NCBI RefSeq assembly: GCF_963259705.1 | Contig: NC_081840.1 | Location: 4,707,062-4,771,061, forward strand | DNA: 64,000 nt | DNA from: Myotis daubentonii | Taxonomy: Eukaryota; Chordata; Mammalia; Chiroptera; Vespertilionidae | Reading direction: 5' to 3' | Shown here: positions 43,232 through 54,661 of the stretch, piece by piece | Layout: each line of letters starts with the position of its first letter | How positions within the stretch are numbered: position 1 is the stretch's first letter | Made by a program: the position numbers and the translations under genes | The notes under the pieces: generated by a model | The model's database searches: none | The model's input: only the letters and a program-made list of their open reading frames with translations | What the model was told of the DNA's origin: nothing

Positions 43232-45580
43232 TATCCTCAGGTGAGAATGTCCATAAACTTTTACATATGGAAATGGTCATTGCTTTTCCTAACTCCTTGC
43301 TATCATTTCAATGTCTCTTTTCCTCCATAGTCTCCCTTCCTCCTCTCATGGCTGCATTCCATCCTTTATTTCTTCCAGGACATTAAGAACATTTTAAATT
43401 TCTTTTTGGATTCCTGTGTGATTGTTTTTTCATCAGGTGAATATTCTCCCATTCTCTGGGGGTTTGTGCATATCCTCTGGGCTTCCTCTACCTTCAGTGT
43501 TTTGTGACTCAAGGTTGTAGGTCATCTCCATTCTAGACTGTTTCCCCTTTTACATCCAGGAACTCCTAGAAACATGGGTTCTGCTCATATCTCAGTTTGG
43601 ACCTCACCCCACATGTTGGACTTATCTTGGGACCACTCTTTCCCTTCAGTGGCTCCACTCTTTCCCCATCGCGGGCAGAAGGCACGGTTCACATGCCTGA
43701 ACGGGGGCTTAAGCCCCGCCCATGGGTAGGCAGACACAGAGCAGAACAGACTCTGGAACTAGGGGTCGAGTAACAAGTTCAGAGCCTGAGGGTGGTCCTC
43801 AGCCACATCAGACTCCAGGATGTGGCCCCATCCCTTCTTCCTAGGACCCCACATCCTTGCTCCAGCCTCCTGCTTGGGTGGGGCTCTTCCCAGCACCTCC
43901 TTGGGGCTTGGGGACCCACACCCTGCTGAGCATCCCCCAGCATCCTCTTCTCAGGAAATATTTCCATTTCTGGTCTCAGCACACCCTCCATTTCTGTTTC
44001 CGCACACCGCTGCACATTATGCACCTGGCTAACACTCGTGTCGCCTTCCCAACCTGTTCAGAGAGGTGGGGGGAGGCTGCAGCACTTACTCTCTGTACCT
44101 TCTTGTGAAAAGCCCCATGGCGAAGTGAATCAATGGAGTCGTCACGTCCCGCTCTCAGGATCGTTTTTATAACCAAGTGAGATAAATGCTTTGGAAAGTA
44201 TACAGTGTCTGAACATAGCTCATATTCATGATTCTTCCCCACCTGCAACTGGAGCAAAACCCCTCAGATTCCCTGACCATGAGAGAAATGGAGATTGCTT
44301 GGGGGAAGCGTTGGCTTCTGTGAATATCAGTTAATCAGAACTGAGTATCAGGCAACAACAGTAGAGGGGTTCCAGGCGCTGTCACTTTGGGAAGAGCAGC
44401 AAGTGCATCCTTCTCTTGGAGATGCCACATCCACATCCCTGTGTTGCAGGCTGCAAGAATCCCTGCCACCAAGACTCTGACCTCAGGGGTACACAAGGAT
44501 GGTGCCTCCGTGGCGTGGCTCCTGGGATGGGGGATGTTAGGAGGAGTGGAGGCTGGGACAGCGCTTCCCCAGCCCCGAGAACTACTTGGTAGGCCCAGGG
44601 AGGCACTGACCGTTTCAATCTGTGAGCCAGCCTTACCTCTCCTCCCTTTCTTTCCCTTTCTTCTCCTTCCCAGCGCTCCCACTTGAAACAGTGCCTGGTG
44701 CTTCTACAAATACCAGAGGCATCTCCCAGCACATACAGCTGGCTCTGACCACCGCCCTCCAGGTGATGGAACATGACCCAAGCACACAGCCCTCCTGGGG
44801 GCCAGCAGGGGCGATCCGGCTCAGCCTCCTGGAGGAGAAACGAGGGAAGGGGGAGCAGCACTGGGGAACATGGATCAAAAGTTCACCCTCTCCACCGGCC
44901 AGGACATCGGAAATGCTGCAGAACTCGCATTTCTTTGTCCAAATCGCAAGGAGGAATGTGACCTAACTGCACGTCGTCGAAGGTGATTCATCGCCTCCTT
45001 TTGTGTCTTAAGATCCGCTGAAGGAAATCAGAAGTTTTGAAACCTTTGCCTCGTTCAAGCCCAAGGTTTCTTGTCTGAACTTGGAGACACTGTTGTTTCA
45101 CCCGCGGAGAGGCTGCGCGGAGTCCTGCAGGATCACCGGGCAGGGAGCCAGCGAGGTGAGCCTCTAATTGCCACCTGCCAGTAACCTTGGACAAGTCAGG
45201 GGTTGTCTCTGAACCTCAATCTCTTTATCTAAAAATGGAGAGGCTTTAATTAAATGACCCATCAGACCCCTTCCAGCTTGAAAATTTCCTGCTCTATCCG
45301 CTGTCTGGTATTTATAGCATAATAAGGGACCAGGAAAAAAAGCATTTCTCTCACCTCTGATAGTTACAACTTTGCATATGGTTCTCATTCAACATCTCCC
45401 TCACCACTGGGGCGGCAGCTGTGGCTACAGCAGAAGAAAATGTGTATGTATTCGGGGGGAGGGAGGGCGTCCCTGAGTGTTGGGGGTTGACGTCATCCCC
45501 ATTTCACAGAAGATAACATTGAGGCTGAGGGAGGTTGACATTCATATTCAAACTCGTGCATGTGACAGGAGTTCCTTCTC
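43232..45580. other. GC-rich unique DNA, no gene supported
   Basis: The open frames on both strands near 44335-44966, up to 159 residues, overlap one another and lack domains. No repeat is recognised with confidence. A MIR-like tail is possible at about 45500-45560. Confidence 0.4.
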
Positions 45581-45839
45581 CTTACAAGGTCCCATCTCCC
45601 TGAGCATCCCCACAGCAGGCTGGTCCTTCAGGTAACTCCCAGGTGGGAAGCAAACACTCCTTTACAAGACGCGATTGGTCAGGTGAGCCTGGTTCGGATT
45701 GCAGTGATTTCATTCCTCACGTCTTACATGGTCCGAGACTGTCCTACGGTGAAGCTTCTTGCTTGTTCTTTGCTCAGTATTAGTAAAGCCGCATGTAGGA
45801 GGCTTCCGGGCCTCTAGTACTATAATAATTATGTATGGT

Positions 45840-45965
45840 GCTAGGTGGGTACTGGAAATATTAGGGGAAATACTTTATAAAGTATACAATTGTCTAACCA
45901 CTATGCTGTACACCTGAAACTAATATAAAACAATATTGAATAACAACTATAATAGAAAAATAAAA
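45840..45965 (+). mobile_element. L1 3' UTR tail, sense
   Basis: ATGTATGGTGCTAGGTGGGTACTGGAAATATTAG runs to ACCACTATGCTGTACACCTGAAACTAATATAAAAC, followed by A-rich sequence. The upstream boundary lies near 45818, where a CGGGCCTCTAG string ends. Confidence 0.75.
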
Positions 45966-46049
45966 ATATAAAGAAAAGAAGAAAGAAAAATCTCAACTCA
46001 GGGCTCCATTGGATCCTGGAACCCATTAGGCAACTGTGAGTGTCCAAAA

Positions 46050-46430
46050 GCTGGAATAGAAAGGTAGATCAAGAGCAGGTGCCCAGGATGCAGCCCTGAG
46101 AAGGTCATGTGTCAGCTGAGACCTGAGCTGACACACGATCTGGGAACAGGTGGGAGGAAACAGCTGGAACAAAGGCATGAAGGCCAGGACATCACAGCAA
46201 GGTAGAGGACCTGAAAGAAATTCAACACATCTAGTACAGACAGGGAAAAAGAGAAGCTGGAAATATTGGAGATGCAGGCAGGAGCCTGAGTAGGCAGGAC
46301 CTTAGGAGCCATTTAAGGACCCTGGATTTTATGCTGAGACTTATGAGGAGACACAGAAGCTTGTAAGCTGGAGAGTCACAGGATGTGACTTATCCATTTT
46401 AAGTTCCTCTCGCTGCTCCATAGGAGGTGG
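46050..46430 (+). repeat. Ancient dispersed repeat, same unnamed family as at 14030
   Basis: Landmarks include GGAGGAAACAGCTGGAACAAAGGCATGAAGG, CTGGATTTTATGCTGAGACTTATGAGG, then GTCACAGGATGTGACTTATCCATTTTAAG and CTCGCTGCTCC. This matches the middle part of the repeat whose later part is seen at 14280-14900. Confidence 0.55.
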
Positions 46431-46590
46431 TTCCTGTGAAGGGTTGCCTGCCTCCCATTGGGTGACAGACAAGAGTGGTTTTAGATAGAATGGGGGCTTT
46501 AATGGGGCCTGACATCTGGGGGAAGGTATTATTTTTTCTGGAGCATCACCTGTGTTGTTCCCTAAGGTAGCGCCTCTGGAAGGGCTAAGG

Positions 46591-46900
46591 CAGCGGTTCT
46601 CAACCTGTGGGTCGCGACCCCTTTGGGGTCGAACGACCCTTTCACAGGGGTCGCCTAAGACCATTGGAAAACACATATATAATTACACATTGTTTTTGTG
46701 ATTAATCACTATGCTTTAATTATGTTCAATTTGTAACAATGAAAATACATCCTGCATATCAGATATTTACATTAGGATTCATAACAGTAGCAAAATTACA
46801 GTTATGAAGTAGCAACGAAAATAATTTTATGGTTGGGGTTCACCACAACATGAGGAACTGTATTCAAGGGTCACAGCATTAGGAAGGTTGAGAACCACTG
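46591..46900 (+). mobile_element. SPIN-type hAT miniature transposon, 310 bp, full length
   Basis: The termini are CAGCGGTTCTCAACCTGTGG and AGGTTGAGAACCACTG. The body is GTCGCGACCCCTTTGGGG..., a TTTGTGATTAATCACTATGC palindromic segment and TAATTTTATGGTTGGGG. The flanking 8-bp target copies GGCTAAGG (46583-46590) and GTCTAAGG (46901-46908) differ at one base. SPIN elements are hAT transposons known for horizontal transfer among tetrapods, including Myotis bats. This copy has no transposase. Confidence 0.95.
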
Positions 46901-47494
46901 GTCTAAGGGCACTTTCTGGAATGTGCCATGCGCTGTGCCATGCACCTTGTAGGAGAGCAAGGGTTTGCTACCCAAAAACATGTCTCCTTGGCATAAGGAT
47001 TATTTTAGGTGGATTATTTTTAAGAAAGAAAAGGCTCAGGAAGGGATTTTTCCTCAACTTGAACAGCCTACAAGATTTTAGGTAAAGGATCAGGCCCAGG
47101 AAAGACACAAAGATGACTACAAAGAATATAGGCCAGACATGGCAAGGGGAACTCACAGGGCTTAGAGACTGGAGACCTCTCCGTGTCCCTTTGTCTCTGG
47201 TGACATGGCAAACACTTGCTTACCAAGGATTTGTTTGTCCATTCCCATGTGAATTCCCTTTCTCCCCTTTGAGATCCCAGGCTCTTACCCATTCTCCTTA
47301 ATTCAAGATGACATATAAGCCCCGCTTGCCCATATTCTTATGGAAGCCCCTGTATATATGTAATTAAATTGGTTTTCTCCTGTTAATCTGTCTCATGTTG
47401 ATTTAATTCTCTGACCTGCCAGAAGAACCTATAAGGGTAGAGGAGAAATTTTTCCTCCCCAACCACCTTGTACATATCGGCCATAAAAATGAAA
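46901..47494. other. Unassigned DNA, no gene seen
   Basis: Mixed sequence with a segment at 47000-47420 that may be an old LTR tail (AATTAAATTGGTTTTCTCCTG). Not certain. Confidence 0.3.
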
Positions 47495-47720
47495 CTGTAT
47501 CAAGTGTTTTCATTTGCAAGGCACTGTGCTAAGCATTTCACATAAATGACTGCACTTAATCCTAATAACAGCCCTATCCAGTAGGTATTATTATCCTCAA
47601 GTTTCAGATAAGGATATGAAATGCCAGAGCATTGATGAGATGTCCTCACATGGCCAAGTGGTCCGGCTGTGATTCAGACCTGTCCCCAGGTTCTTTCCCA
47701 CATGCCTCTCGTTGAGGTTT
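47495..47720 (+). repeat. MIR SINE remnant
   Basis: GCAAGGCACTGTGCTAAGCATTTCACATAAATG, CCAGTAGGTATTATTATCC, then TTTCAGATAAGGATATGAAATGCCAGAGC. Sense, well preserved for its age. Confidence 0.85.
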
Positions 47721-47839
47721 GTCAGCAATGGAACCGGGTAGATTCCCAGTGAATGTAGACTGGAGATAGAAAGCTTCAGCTAGACAAAGTCAAAAGTATC
47801 CATGCAATTCTGGCTGAACAAATGGGGCCCTTGAAAGCC

Positions 47840-48080
47840 AGTCCCTTCCACCCCCGCACATTGAGGGGAGCGCGGCCCTGCCAGGACCCCACACGCTCCG
47901 CTCACTCGCGGCCTCTGCTGAGAGCTGCAGAGAGAGCGCTCTCGGCCTGATTTATGGGTGTGTTTGTTGTGCTTCGATCATAAATCTCCACCCCCAGGAC
48001 ATTTCAGTTCTGGTATTTATTGACTAAAGACAACTTGTGTTAAAAAAAATGTCTTGAGATTTTGCCAGATAATCACTATG
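47840..48080. promoter_or_regulatory. Candidate conserved regulatory element
   Basis: A GC-rich part (GAGGGGAGCGCGGCCCTG, GCTCCGCTCACTCGCGGCC) passes into CCTGATTTATGGGTG, TTCGATCATAAATCTCC and TTTGCCAGATAATCACTATGG. The two TTTATG/CATAAA-type strings resemble CDX/HOX sites. No repeat is recognised. Confidence 0.35.
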
Positions 48081-48183
48081 GAATATTTGAGAAAACACTC
48101 TGTCCTCGAGTAAATGAAATTCTGCAAGTACCTGGTTTTGCTACCGGGGCAGATACCTTCCAAGTCTACTGTTTTATTGCCTT

Positions 48184-48220
48184 TTGTTGTTGTTGTTGTT
48201 GTTTTGTTTTGTTTTGTTTT
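48184..48220. repeat. (TTG)n then (TTTTG)n microsatellite
   Basis: About six TTG units followed by four GTTTT units. The Cys/Val-rich open frames crossing it are not genes. Confidence 0.9.
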
Positions 48221-50079
48221 AATGGAAGAGGCAGGTTCTTCCTATGTGTCTCTTTACCATCTCACAAGTTCATCAAGGGAAGACAGAGAGGAGGAACTGT
48301 CAAAGTCATCTCCCTCAGGGCCTAGGAGAGTTTTAATTCTTTTAAACCAGAACGCTCAACCAAGTGCGTCTCAGAAGCATTCAGGTGGCAAAACACCTGG
48401 AGAAGAACTATGAAATAGAGATGCTTTCCATGTAAAAGAAAAAAACAAAGATGGAAGTGTGACCTGAACCTGACACTGAGGCCAGATTCCAGTATAGACA
48501 AGCTTAAGACGTCGAAGAACAATTCTGGAGGAAAAGTCAAAAGACTCCTAAGACTTAGCTTTGCTTAGTGTAAGCAGGTGAGTGCCCTTGTGCACGGCTG
48601 TGTGAATTTGGAAAATCGTGTCAATGATCAATATTAGTGGCGGGACCACCTTATCCAGCTTAAAGAGAATAGAGTTCCTAGTTGAGACACAGTAAACCAC
48701 TGTTTTAGATAAGGAGTCCAAAGATTCTAAAGTCCGTAAGGCTGGACAAGTCAGGGAGGTGAGAACGGTGTGAGAAAACACAGAAGCCATCAAGCATCAC
48801 CCAGAATTCTGAACAGCAGGTGTGTCCTTAAAGGAGATGCCCACTCGTTGGGTCTCGGTGGATGTGGCCACACTAAGTGTGAACCTGAAGTTTGTCAGAT
48901 CTTCTGGTCTCTGGGCTGAACCTGGAAATTCTGATTTTTAGCATGGCAAACCCAAGTGTTAAGTGTTGATTGATTGCTTTTTTTTTTTCTTCCTGAAACA
49001 GTGTGTGGGCCAAACAAAACACATCTGCAAGCCAGACCTGACAAGGGCTGCCAGCTGAGGCTGCAGGCGAGGCTGGGCTATAACTGCAAATTCAGAACCA
49101 CGGGACAGTTTAACAATTGCTGCTCCATGGAGTAAGACACTGGCCCTTGACTTTCTGTCATTATGCAGATTGTGTTTGTTGTTGACTCAGAAATCAGAGA
49201 GTTTAAGAAAGTGACAGCAGCTGGATGAGCTAAGCCCCCAGCCCCGGATTGAGTGAGGCCTTTGTCCTTTCTTCTGAGACCATTTGACCTTGGGCTGTTC
49301 CTCCAGGGCTGCCCCTGCCTTTTGCCCCACTTGGGTATGGGGTTTAATTTGTACTCTATTGGTGGAAATGACGACAGTAGCAGTTTACAGACCACCGGTC
49401 ATGTATGAGTTGTCCTATTGGTTAATTACCCCATCCTTTCATCCAGTCTTCGTGTTGGGGTAGATGTTACATGAGAGGCTCAGGAGGCTTCAATGCACGC
49501 CCAAGGCCAGTTACCTGGTGAGGCAGGATTCAAGGCCAGTTCTGTCTCTCTTCAGAACCCGTGCAGGTAGCTGGCCATTCGGCCTGTCTCCACACACAGC
49601 TGTCCATGCTGCTTGTAACCAGCTGCCTCTGTACCTGTCTGCATTCCACGGTTCTCCTGCAGCCCGCCTGGGCTCTGTGTGCTTCTGTCTCCAATCTCGA
49701 AGGCCATCATTGTTCTTAGTCCTGCGATTTCTGTCCCAGCATGGATAGTATGCATCAGCCCTGCTTTTGATGGACACGAGGGCCCCCTGTCCTTATGTGA
49801 AATATCTCAACTTGGACACAGGGCACTCTTCTTGAATTGCCCCCTAGAGCTGAGCAGGCTGAGGCTGCCTCTCTGAGTAGCTGTGTGACCTTTTGCATGG
49901 ACCACCTTGATGAATGCACCACCATTCTTCCAGCCATAGAAGCTAGAGAATAAGAATCAAATTTAGTCAGTGTCCCTCTCTCCCACCTGAGCATAATCAA
50001 TCATCAAACCCTGTAGATTCATGTCTGAACACCTCTGATGTATGCCTGCCTCTCTCCATTGCCACTTCCACCTCGGCAG
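48221..50079. other. Unassigned DNA, no gene seen
   Basis: Mixed sequence. A short GTGTGTGGGCCAAACAAAACACATCTGC block at 49000-49030 resembles an old hAT end but is too small to call. No coding exon is supported. Confidence 0.35.
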
Positions 50080-50560
50080 CCCAAGCTCACATCGGCTCTC
50101 CCCTGGAACCTCAGAGCTTCCAAACTAGTCTCTGCCCCTCAGATCTTGACAACTTCTAACACACTGTCCACACTGTAGCCAGCGTGATCCCTGAAGTCTG
50201 ATGATGAGCTGCCCTGCTTTAAGTATCTCAACAGCTCCCTACTGGTCTTCAGATAAGAATCCCAGCCTCCTGCTCTTGCTCAGGCTGATGCCTGCTCACC
50301 TCTCCTGATCCATTTAGATGTCATTTCAAGGTCCACCTCCTCCTCCCCCCACTAGCCAAGTCTCCGTTGTCATATGCCACTCAAGTTCTTAGACTCATCC
50401 TTTGTAGCATCTATCGCCATTCAAATTAAATAACAAATTTCACAGCTGGGATCATGTCTGCCTCCCTGGCAAGAATGTGAGTTCCATAAGAAAAAAGATG
50501 GAGCTGTTACTCTTTCATTCTCAGTGCCTGCACTGGTGTCAGCAGAGTGGTGATGCCCCC
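50080..50560 (+). repeat. L2 LINE fragment, sense
   Basis: L2-like landmarks are GTCTGATGATGAGCTGCCCTGC, CAGCTCCCTACTGGTCTTCAGATAAGAATCC, and GATGCCTGCTCACCTCTCCTG. Near the end come GGCAAGAATGTGAGTTCCATAAGAAAAAAGATGG and CAGTGCCTGCACTGG. Confidence 0.65.
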
Positions 50561-51499
50561 AAGGCTCCTGATGAAAGAAAGAGAGGAGAGGGGAGGCTGA
50601 GCTGGAGAGGGTCCTTCTTCAGGTTTAGGAGTGAGAAGTAAGGTCCTTGTACGGCCAAGTGCATTGCTTTGGCTAGAAATTCATTGACTCTCCCCCAAGA
50701 TCTATCTCACTCTTCTCATTGAGAGTTCAATGATCTCATCCTATCTGTAAGCCCCATGCCCAGGTCATCGTCCCTTCAGCCACGCTCAAGTGCCTTTGGA
50801 GATTGTAATCTTTGGAGGATGAGATCCACTCCTTCATTTGTAGCTTTTTTAATTTTTATTTTATTGGCTAACGTCATCTAATCCACTGTCCCCTGGAGAT
50901 GGGGGCCAATGTCCGCTGGGTGTCACACATCAATTCTACGCAGAGGACATAGATCAGGGGTGTCAGAGAGAACCACCAGGCATCCTAGGTGGCATCCCCC
51001 ACAGGGATTGGCACATGCTTCTCATGCCACAGCTTTTGAAATTACTCTGGAAGGCTCCCATACACTGTGATCTTACAGCAATACTGAACTCCAGGCTTCT
51101 CAACTTTCACCCCAGATGGCATCCCTGGGAGCTGAGGGTTCTGATGATGTAAAAGCAATCTGCTTAGTGATCACCAAGGAGGGGGCCCTGCACGTCCCTG
51201 TGTGAGGGGCTCATTTGATAAGCTGCACCAACCTCTTGCACTCTGTCGGTGGTACAGCTCGGGCAATTTTTTCAGGAGGAGAATTGGGAGACACTTGCAT
51301 AATGCGAAGGGTGGGAGCCCAGGGAGAGAGACAGAGCTGCTCATCTCCCAGGAAGTCTGACCTGTGGGCTCTGCCATTTCTGGAAGCTGGGTGTCAGGAT
51401 CAAGCAGGCTGGGAGAGGTCTCTGGCTGAAACCCTCAAATCAAACTCGCCAGTTCCTGGGGAAGCCAGCTCCATCCCCTTCCAGAGCAAACGAGGCGTC

Positions 51500-51650
51500 T
51501 CAGTCACCTTTTAAGGCATCTGTCTCTTTCTCTGGCCGATGCGCTGGGTAATTGCTTATCTTGTTGTCTAATTAGTTAATTAGGCTGGCATTGTGTTTTA
51601 AGTGAAAATCCTGTTGCTTAGGTCCTAGAAAATGGCTTTTTGTTTGGGTG
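51500..51650. promoter_or_regulatory. Candidate conserved AT-rich element
   Basis: GGTAATTGCTTATC, TCTAATTAGTTAATTAGGC and AGTGAAAATCC lie within a GC-richer context, giving two adjacent TAATTA-class sites. Inferred only. Confidence 0.3.
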
Positions 51651-52607
51651 TTTTGCAAGGTGATGGGGACGTACTGAGTGGCTAGCTCTGGGTGAGGCTG
51701 CTCAGGGACTCAGTGTGAATTTTCGGGGAGTAAGTTGATATATTAGCCACGGAAGGTTGTGTCCAAATAAGAGCACCTGGATGCACCAAGGTCTCGGCGG
51801 GCAGTTGGCCCGGTCATTCCATTTCTCGTTTTTCTATGGTGGTTCATCGTTTACAAAGTGACCCACTCAAAACAGGTCACTCAGTCTTAACGAGAGAGCC
51901 TCACAGAAGCATCTCATCACTCCTGACTCACAATGGGCAGCTGGGGTCTGGACCCTTGCCGGTGCCTGGCCCACGGCCCGCGCTGTCCCGGACATGACGT
52001 CTGCTATACAGGGTGGCAAAGAGGAATGAAAAGGCCGTGGGCTCCAGAGAGGAAGAGCCTCCACTTTTTTATTTCATCCAACATTCAACCAACATTAGCC
52101 ACACCTCTGGCCACTCCCAGGTGCTGTGCCAGAAACCCACGCTTGCACGACAGGGGCTGCCCGCTGCCCTGGACCGGCGTGCAGGCGGACGACGCACCGA
52201 TCTCCAGCCAACCTCTCTGTCAAACAGGCGGAAAGCTGTTGACCTGGAAGGACTGTGGTCCGACCGAGAGAGAGCCCAGGTGAGTGGGCGCTGAAAGGTG
52301 GGCAGCTGTTCCTAACTGGAGTCCAGGTGTCGGCTCACCTCCCAGGACGCAGGTCCTGCCCCGCTCAGGTAGCCTGCCTGTCACCAGGGCCCCTTGGCAG
52401 CCTGCTGCTCACCTTCTCACTGTGGCTCCATGTCACCTGCTCTCTGCAGCCCCTTCCCCCCGGATGTAGGAATTCTCACGCTCTCCCTCCAGAACCATCT
52501 TCCGTCCTCCCTTGGTGCCCTGGCCTCCGGTGGCTGGCCTCTGCTGAGGGACTCACCTCCCAGCCCTCATGCCCATCTATCTGATTTGAACAAGTCCCAC
52601 TAAGGGT
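51651..52607. other. GC-rich unique DNA, no gene supported
   Basis: The open frames up to 116 residues have no domain, and no repeat is recognised. Confidence 0.4.
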
Positions 52608-52860
52608 GTATTAGTGCCCTGGGGCTGCTGTAACAAAATTCCACAAACCGAGCGCCTGGGAGGCAGGAAGTCCAAGATCCAGGTGCTGGCAGGTGGGCTC
52701 CTCCTGAGGAGGGGGAGGGAGACCTGTTGCTCGCCTCTTCCCCAGTTCCTGGTGGTGTGCTGGGATCTGCGCGTTCCCTGGCTGGTGCCAGAAGCACCGT
52801 CTTTTTATAAGAACAGTCATATTGGATCGCCCCCTCCAGACGGTCAGCAATGTCTAGGAC
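52608..52860 (-). mobile_element. MLT1-type LTR fragment, antisense
   Basis: On the plus strand: TGTATTAGTGCCCTGGGGCTGCTGTAACAAAATTCCACAAACC, GGCAGGAAGTCCAAGATCCAGGTGCTGGC, and TTTTTATAAGAACAGTCATATTGGATCGCC. This is the complement of a MaLR LTR in the expected order. The 199-residue open frame starting at 52614 begins inside it and is not a gene. Confidence 0.75.
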
Positions 52861-53319
52861 ATGTGGATCGCCACCCTGGGAGGACAGTTGTCACTGACAT
52901 CCGTGGAGACAGCAGGAGCACACAGGCCAGCCCCACAAGAAGAGTGTCCGTCCCAGCTGTCAGCGGGGACAAGACTAAGAGCCTCCAGCGGGGGGGACCC
53001 TTTCGGTCCTTGGGGAAGGACAGGGTGGACAGGCTGCAGGCAGGCAGATCAGCCCAAGAATGGCCAGGGAAGCGCCTAGAACACCTGCTCCTGAGCCCAG
53101 CTCCTAGAGACAGGGCACAGGGTGGGCTTAGAAATGGGTTCATGTTGACAGCACCACTGGGGACCCCAAGTGGGAATTTGGGGCCCAACTCTGAGGAACA
53201 TCGCACCAGATGACCCTTGAGGTCCCTGCACCCTGTGACCTCCTGATGCCAAGTGAGAGCTGGTGGAAAGGGGCGAAGCTTTGAAAACATGGGTGGAGCC
53301 AGGGCCCGATTCAGGAGCA
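52861..53319. other. GC-rich unique DNA, no gene supported
   Basis: No recognisable domain in either strand's open frames. Confidence 0.4.
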
Positions 53320-53490
53320 TTTTTAAAGCACCGGGAGCACTACTTTTCTAAATAAGAAAATGAAATTAAGTGCAAAGCACGGCGAATAGTCATTACTTAA
53401 TGTTGTGATTTGTGAAGATGCTGTTGCCATGGTGACGGAGCACTATTTATAAGAATTAAGAACATAAATTATAAATAATATTATTACAAG
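53320..53490. promoter_or_regulatory. Candidate conserved element with RFX X-box
   Basis: TTTTTAAAGCACCGGG, TTTCTAAATAAG, AGTCATTACTTAATG, an RFX-type box at 53423-53436 and CACTATTTATAAGAATTAAG (MEF2-like) are packed into 170 bp between GC-rich flanks. No repeat is recognised. Confidence 0.4.
53423..53436 (+). promoter_or_regulatory. RFX X-box-like site
   Basis: GTTGCCATGGTGAC differs from the palindromic RFX site GTTGCCATGGYAAC at one base and runs straight into TGACGG, a CRE half-site-like string. RFX factors bind such X-boxes at ciliary and other promoters, but no gene start is seen nearby. Confidence 0.5.
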
Positions 53491-54438
53491 CACAAGGGAC
53501 TCGGACCTCTCAATCAGAAAGGAATCATTTCCAGGTAGAAAAAAGGAAACATGGTCTGCATCCCACATGGGAGGGGGAAGGGGTGCTGGTGACCTTGCAT
53601 TTGCACAGGTTCCTGAGGAAGAAATCAGGTCAAGGTGGCGATTTTGTGTCATGTACCTGGTGACGCAAGGGTATGGGCTGGCAGTGTGTGTGGCGGGGGA
53701 GGGAGGGAGTCACCTCTGAGATATTAGCATCACCCACCCCCACCCACCTGGAGCTGCAGGCCAGCCTCCCAGCAGCTCCTCTGCCCAGAGAGGGTGAGGC
53801 AGGCAGGTTGGCACTCAGCCCCCTGCACTCATGTTGATGTAATGGACACATCTGAGCAAAGGAGGCCCCGCAGCCAAGGAGACTGAGCCGGAGGTCAATG
53901 GAGCAGCGTTGCTGGGGGCCCCACTGTGAAATGTGGGGTCCCCGGGTCTGCCCGGAGATCCATTCCACCAAGGAGGTGGCGGTAAGAAAGCAGTCAGGGC
54001 ATTTGCTGTTTGGTTGGTTCTAGGGATAAACCACGTGGCAGGCAGGGACGTCCCACTCGGGCACCCACAAGCCCTTACGCGTGGAGTGTGAGGATGGGAG
54101 GTCAGACCTCCCCAATTCTCCTCCCACTTGACCTGAGTCCTTTTCTCCACAGGGTTTCCTCCATTGATGCTGGAGCTGCCACACCTGAGCCCTTGTTTCT
54201 GAGGCTCCGAGTTGCTGGATAGTGGGACACATGTTTTATTTTTCCTCAAGGCAGATGAAATGGGAGGGGAGGGGAGATTCATCAGCTTGTTCGAGTCCCA
54301 GAGACAAGAATTCATCAAAGGTTAGAACATGTTTCTGGTCACTAAACACAAACAACTCAGATATCTGAGGTCAGAGGGAACTGCTCTTTCAGTTGGATTT
54401 ACTTCTTGGCCAAACTTTCCAGGGTCTTTGTTCTAATG
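53491..54438. other. GC-rich unique DNA, no gene supported
   Basis: The minus-strand open frames near 53630-54318, up to 167 residues, have no domain. No repeat is recognised. Confidence 0.4.
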
Positions 54439-54661
54439 CAGCAGATCTCAACCTGTGTGTCGCGACCCCTTTGGGGGTCAAACAACCCTTTCACAGGGGT
54501 CGCCTAAGACCATCCGAAAATACATATATAATTACATATTGTTTTTGTGATTAATCACTATGCTTTAATTATGTTCAGTTTGTAACAATGAAATTGGGGA
54601 TCACCACAAAATGAGGAACTGTATTAAAGGGTCGTGGCATTAGGAAGGTTGAGAACCACTG
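54439..54661 (+). mobile_element. SPIN-type hAT miniature transposon, internally deleted, 223 bp
   Basis: The termini are CAGCAGATCTCAACCTGTGT and AGGTTGAGAACCACTG, with target copies TTCTAATG (54431-54438) and TTCTAATC (54662-54669). It matches the copy at 46591 but lacks about 85 bp between the TTTGTAACAATGAAA block and the TTGGGGATCACCACAA block. Subterminal sequences are otherwise nearly identical. Confidence 0.95.

Noticed and set aside
44799..44815. Second CTCF-like string, GGGCCAGCAGGGGCGAT
   Set aside because: It lacks one G in the central run compared with the core, so the spacing is wrong.
49000..49070. Possible hAT element end
   Set aside because: Only one short block with no partner end or target duplication.
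52614..53213. 199-residue plus-strand open frame
   Set aside because: It starts inside an antisense MLT1-type LTR and has no domain, so it is a chance frame in GC-rich DNA.
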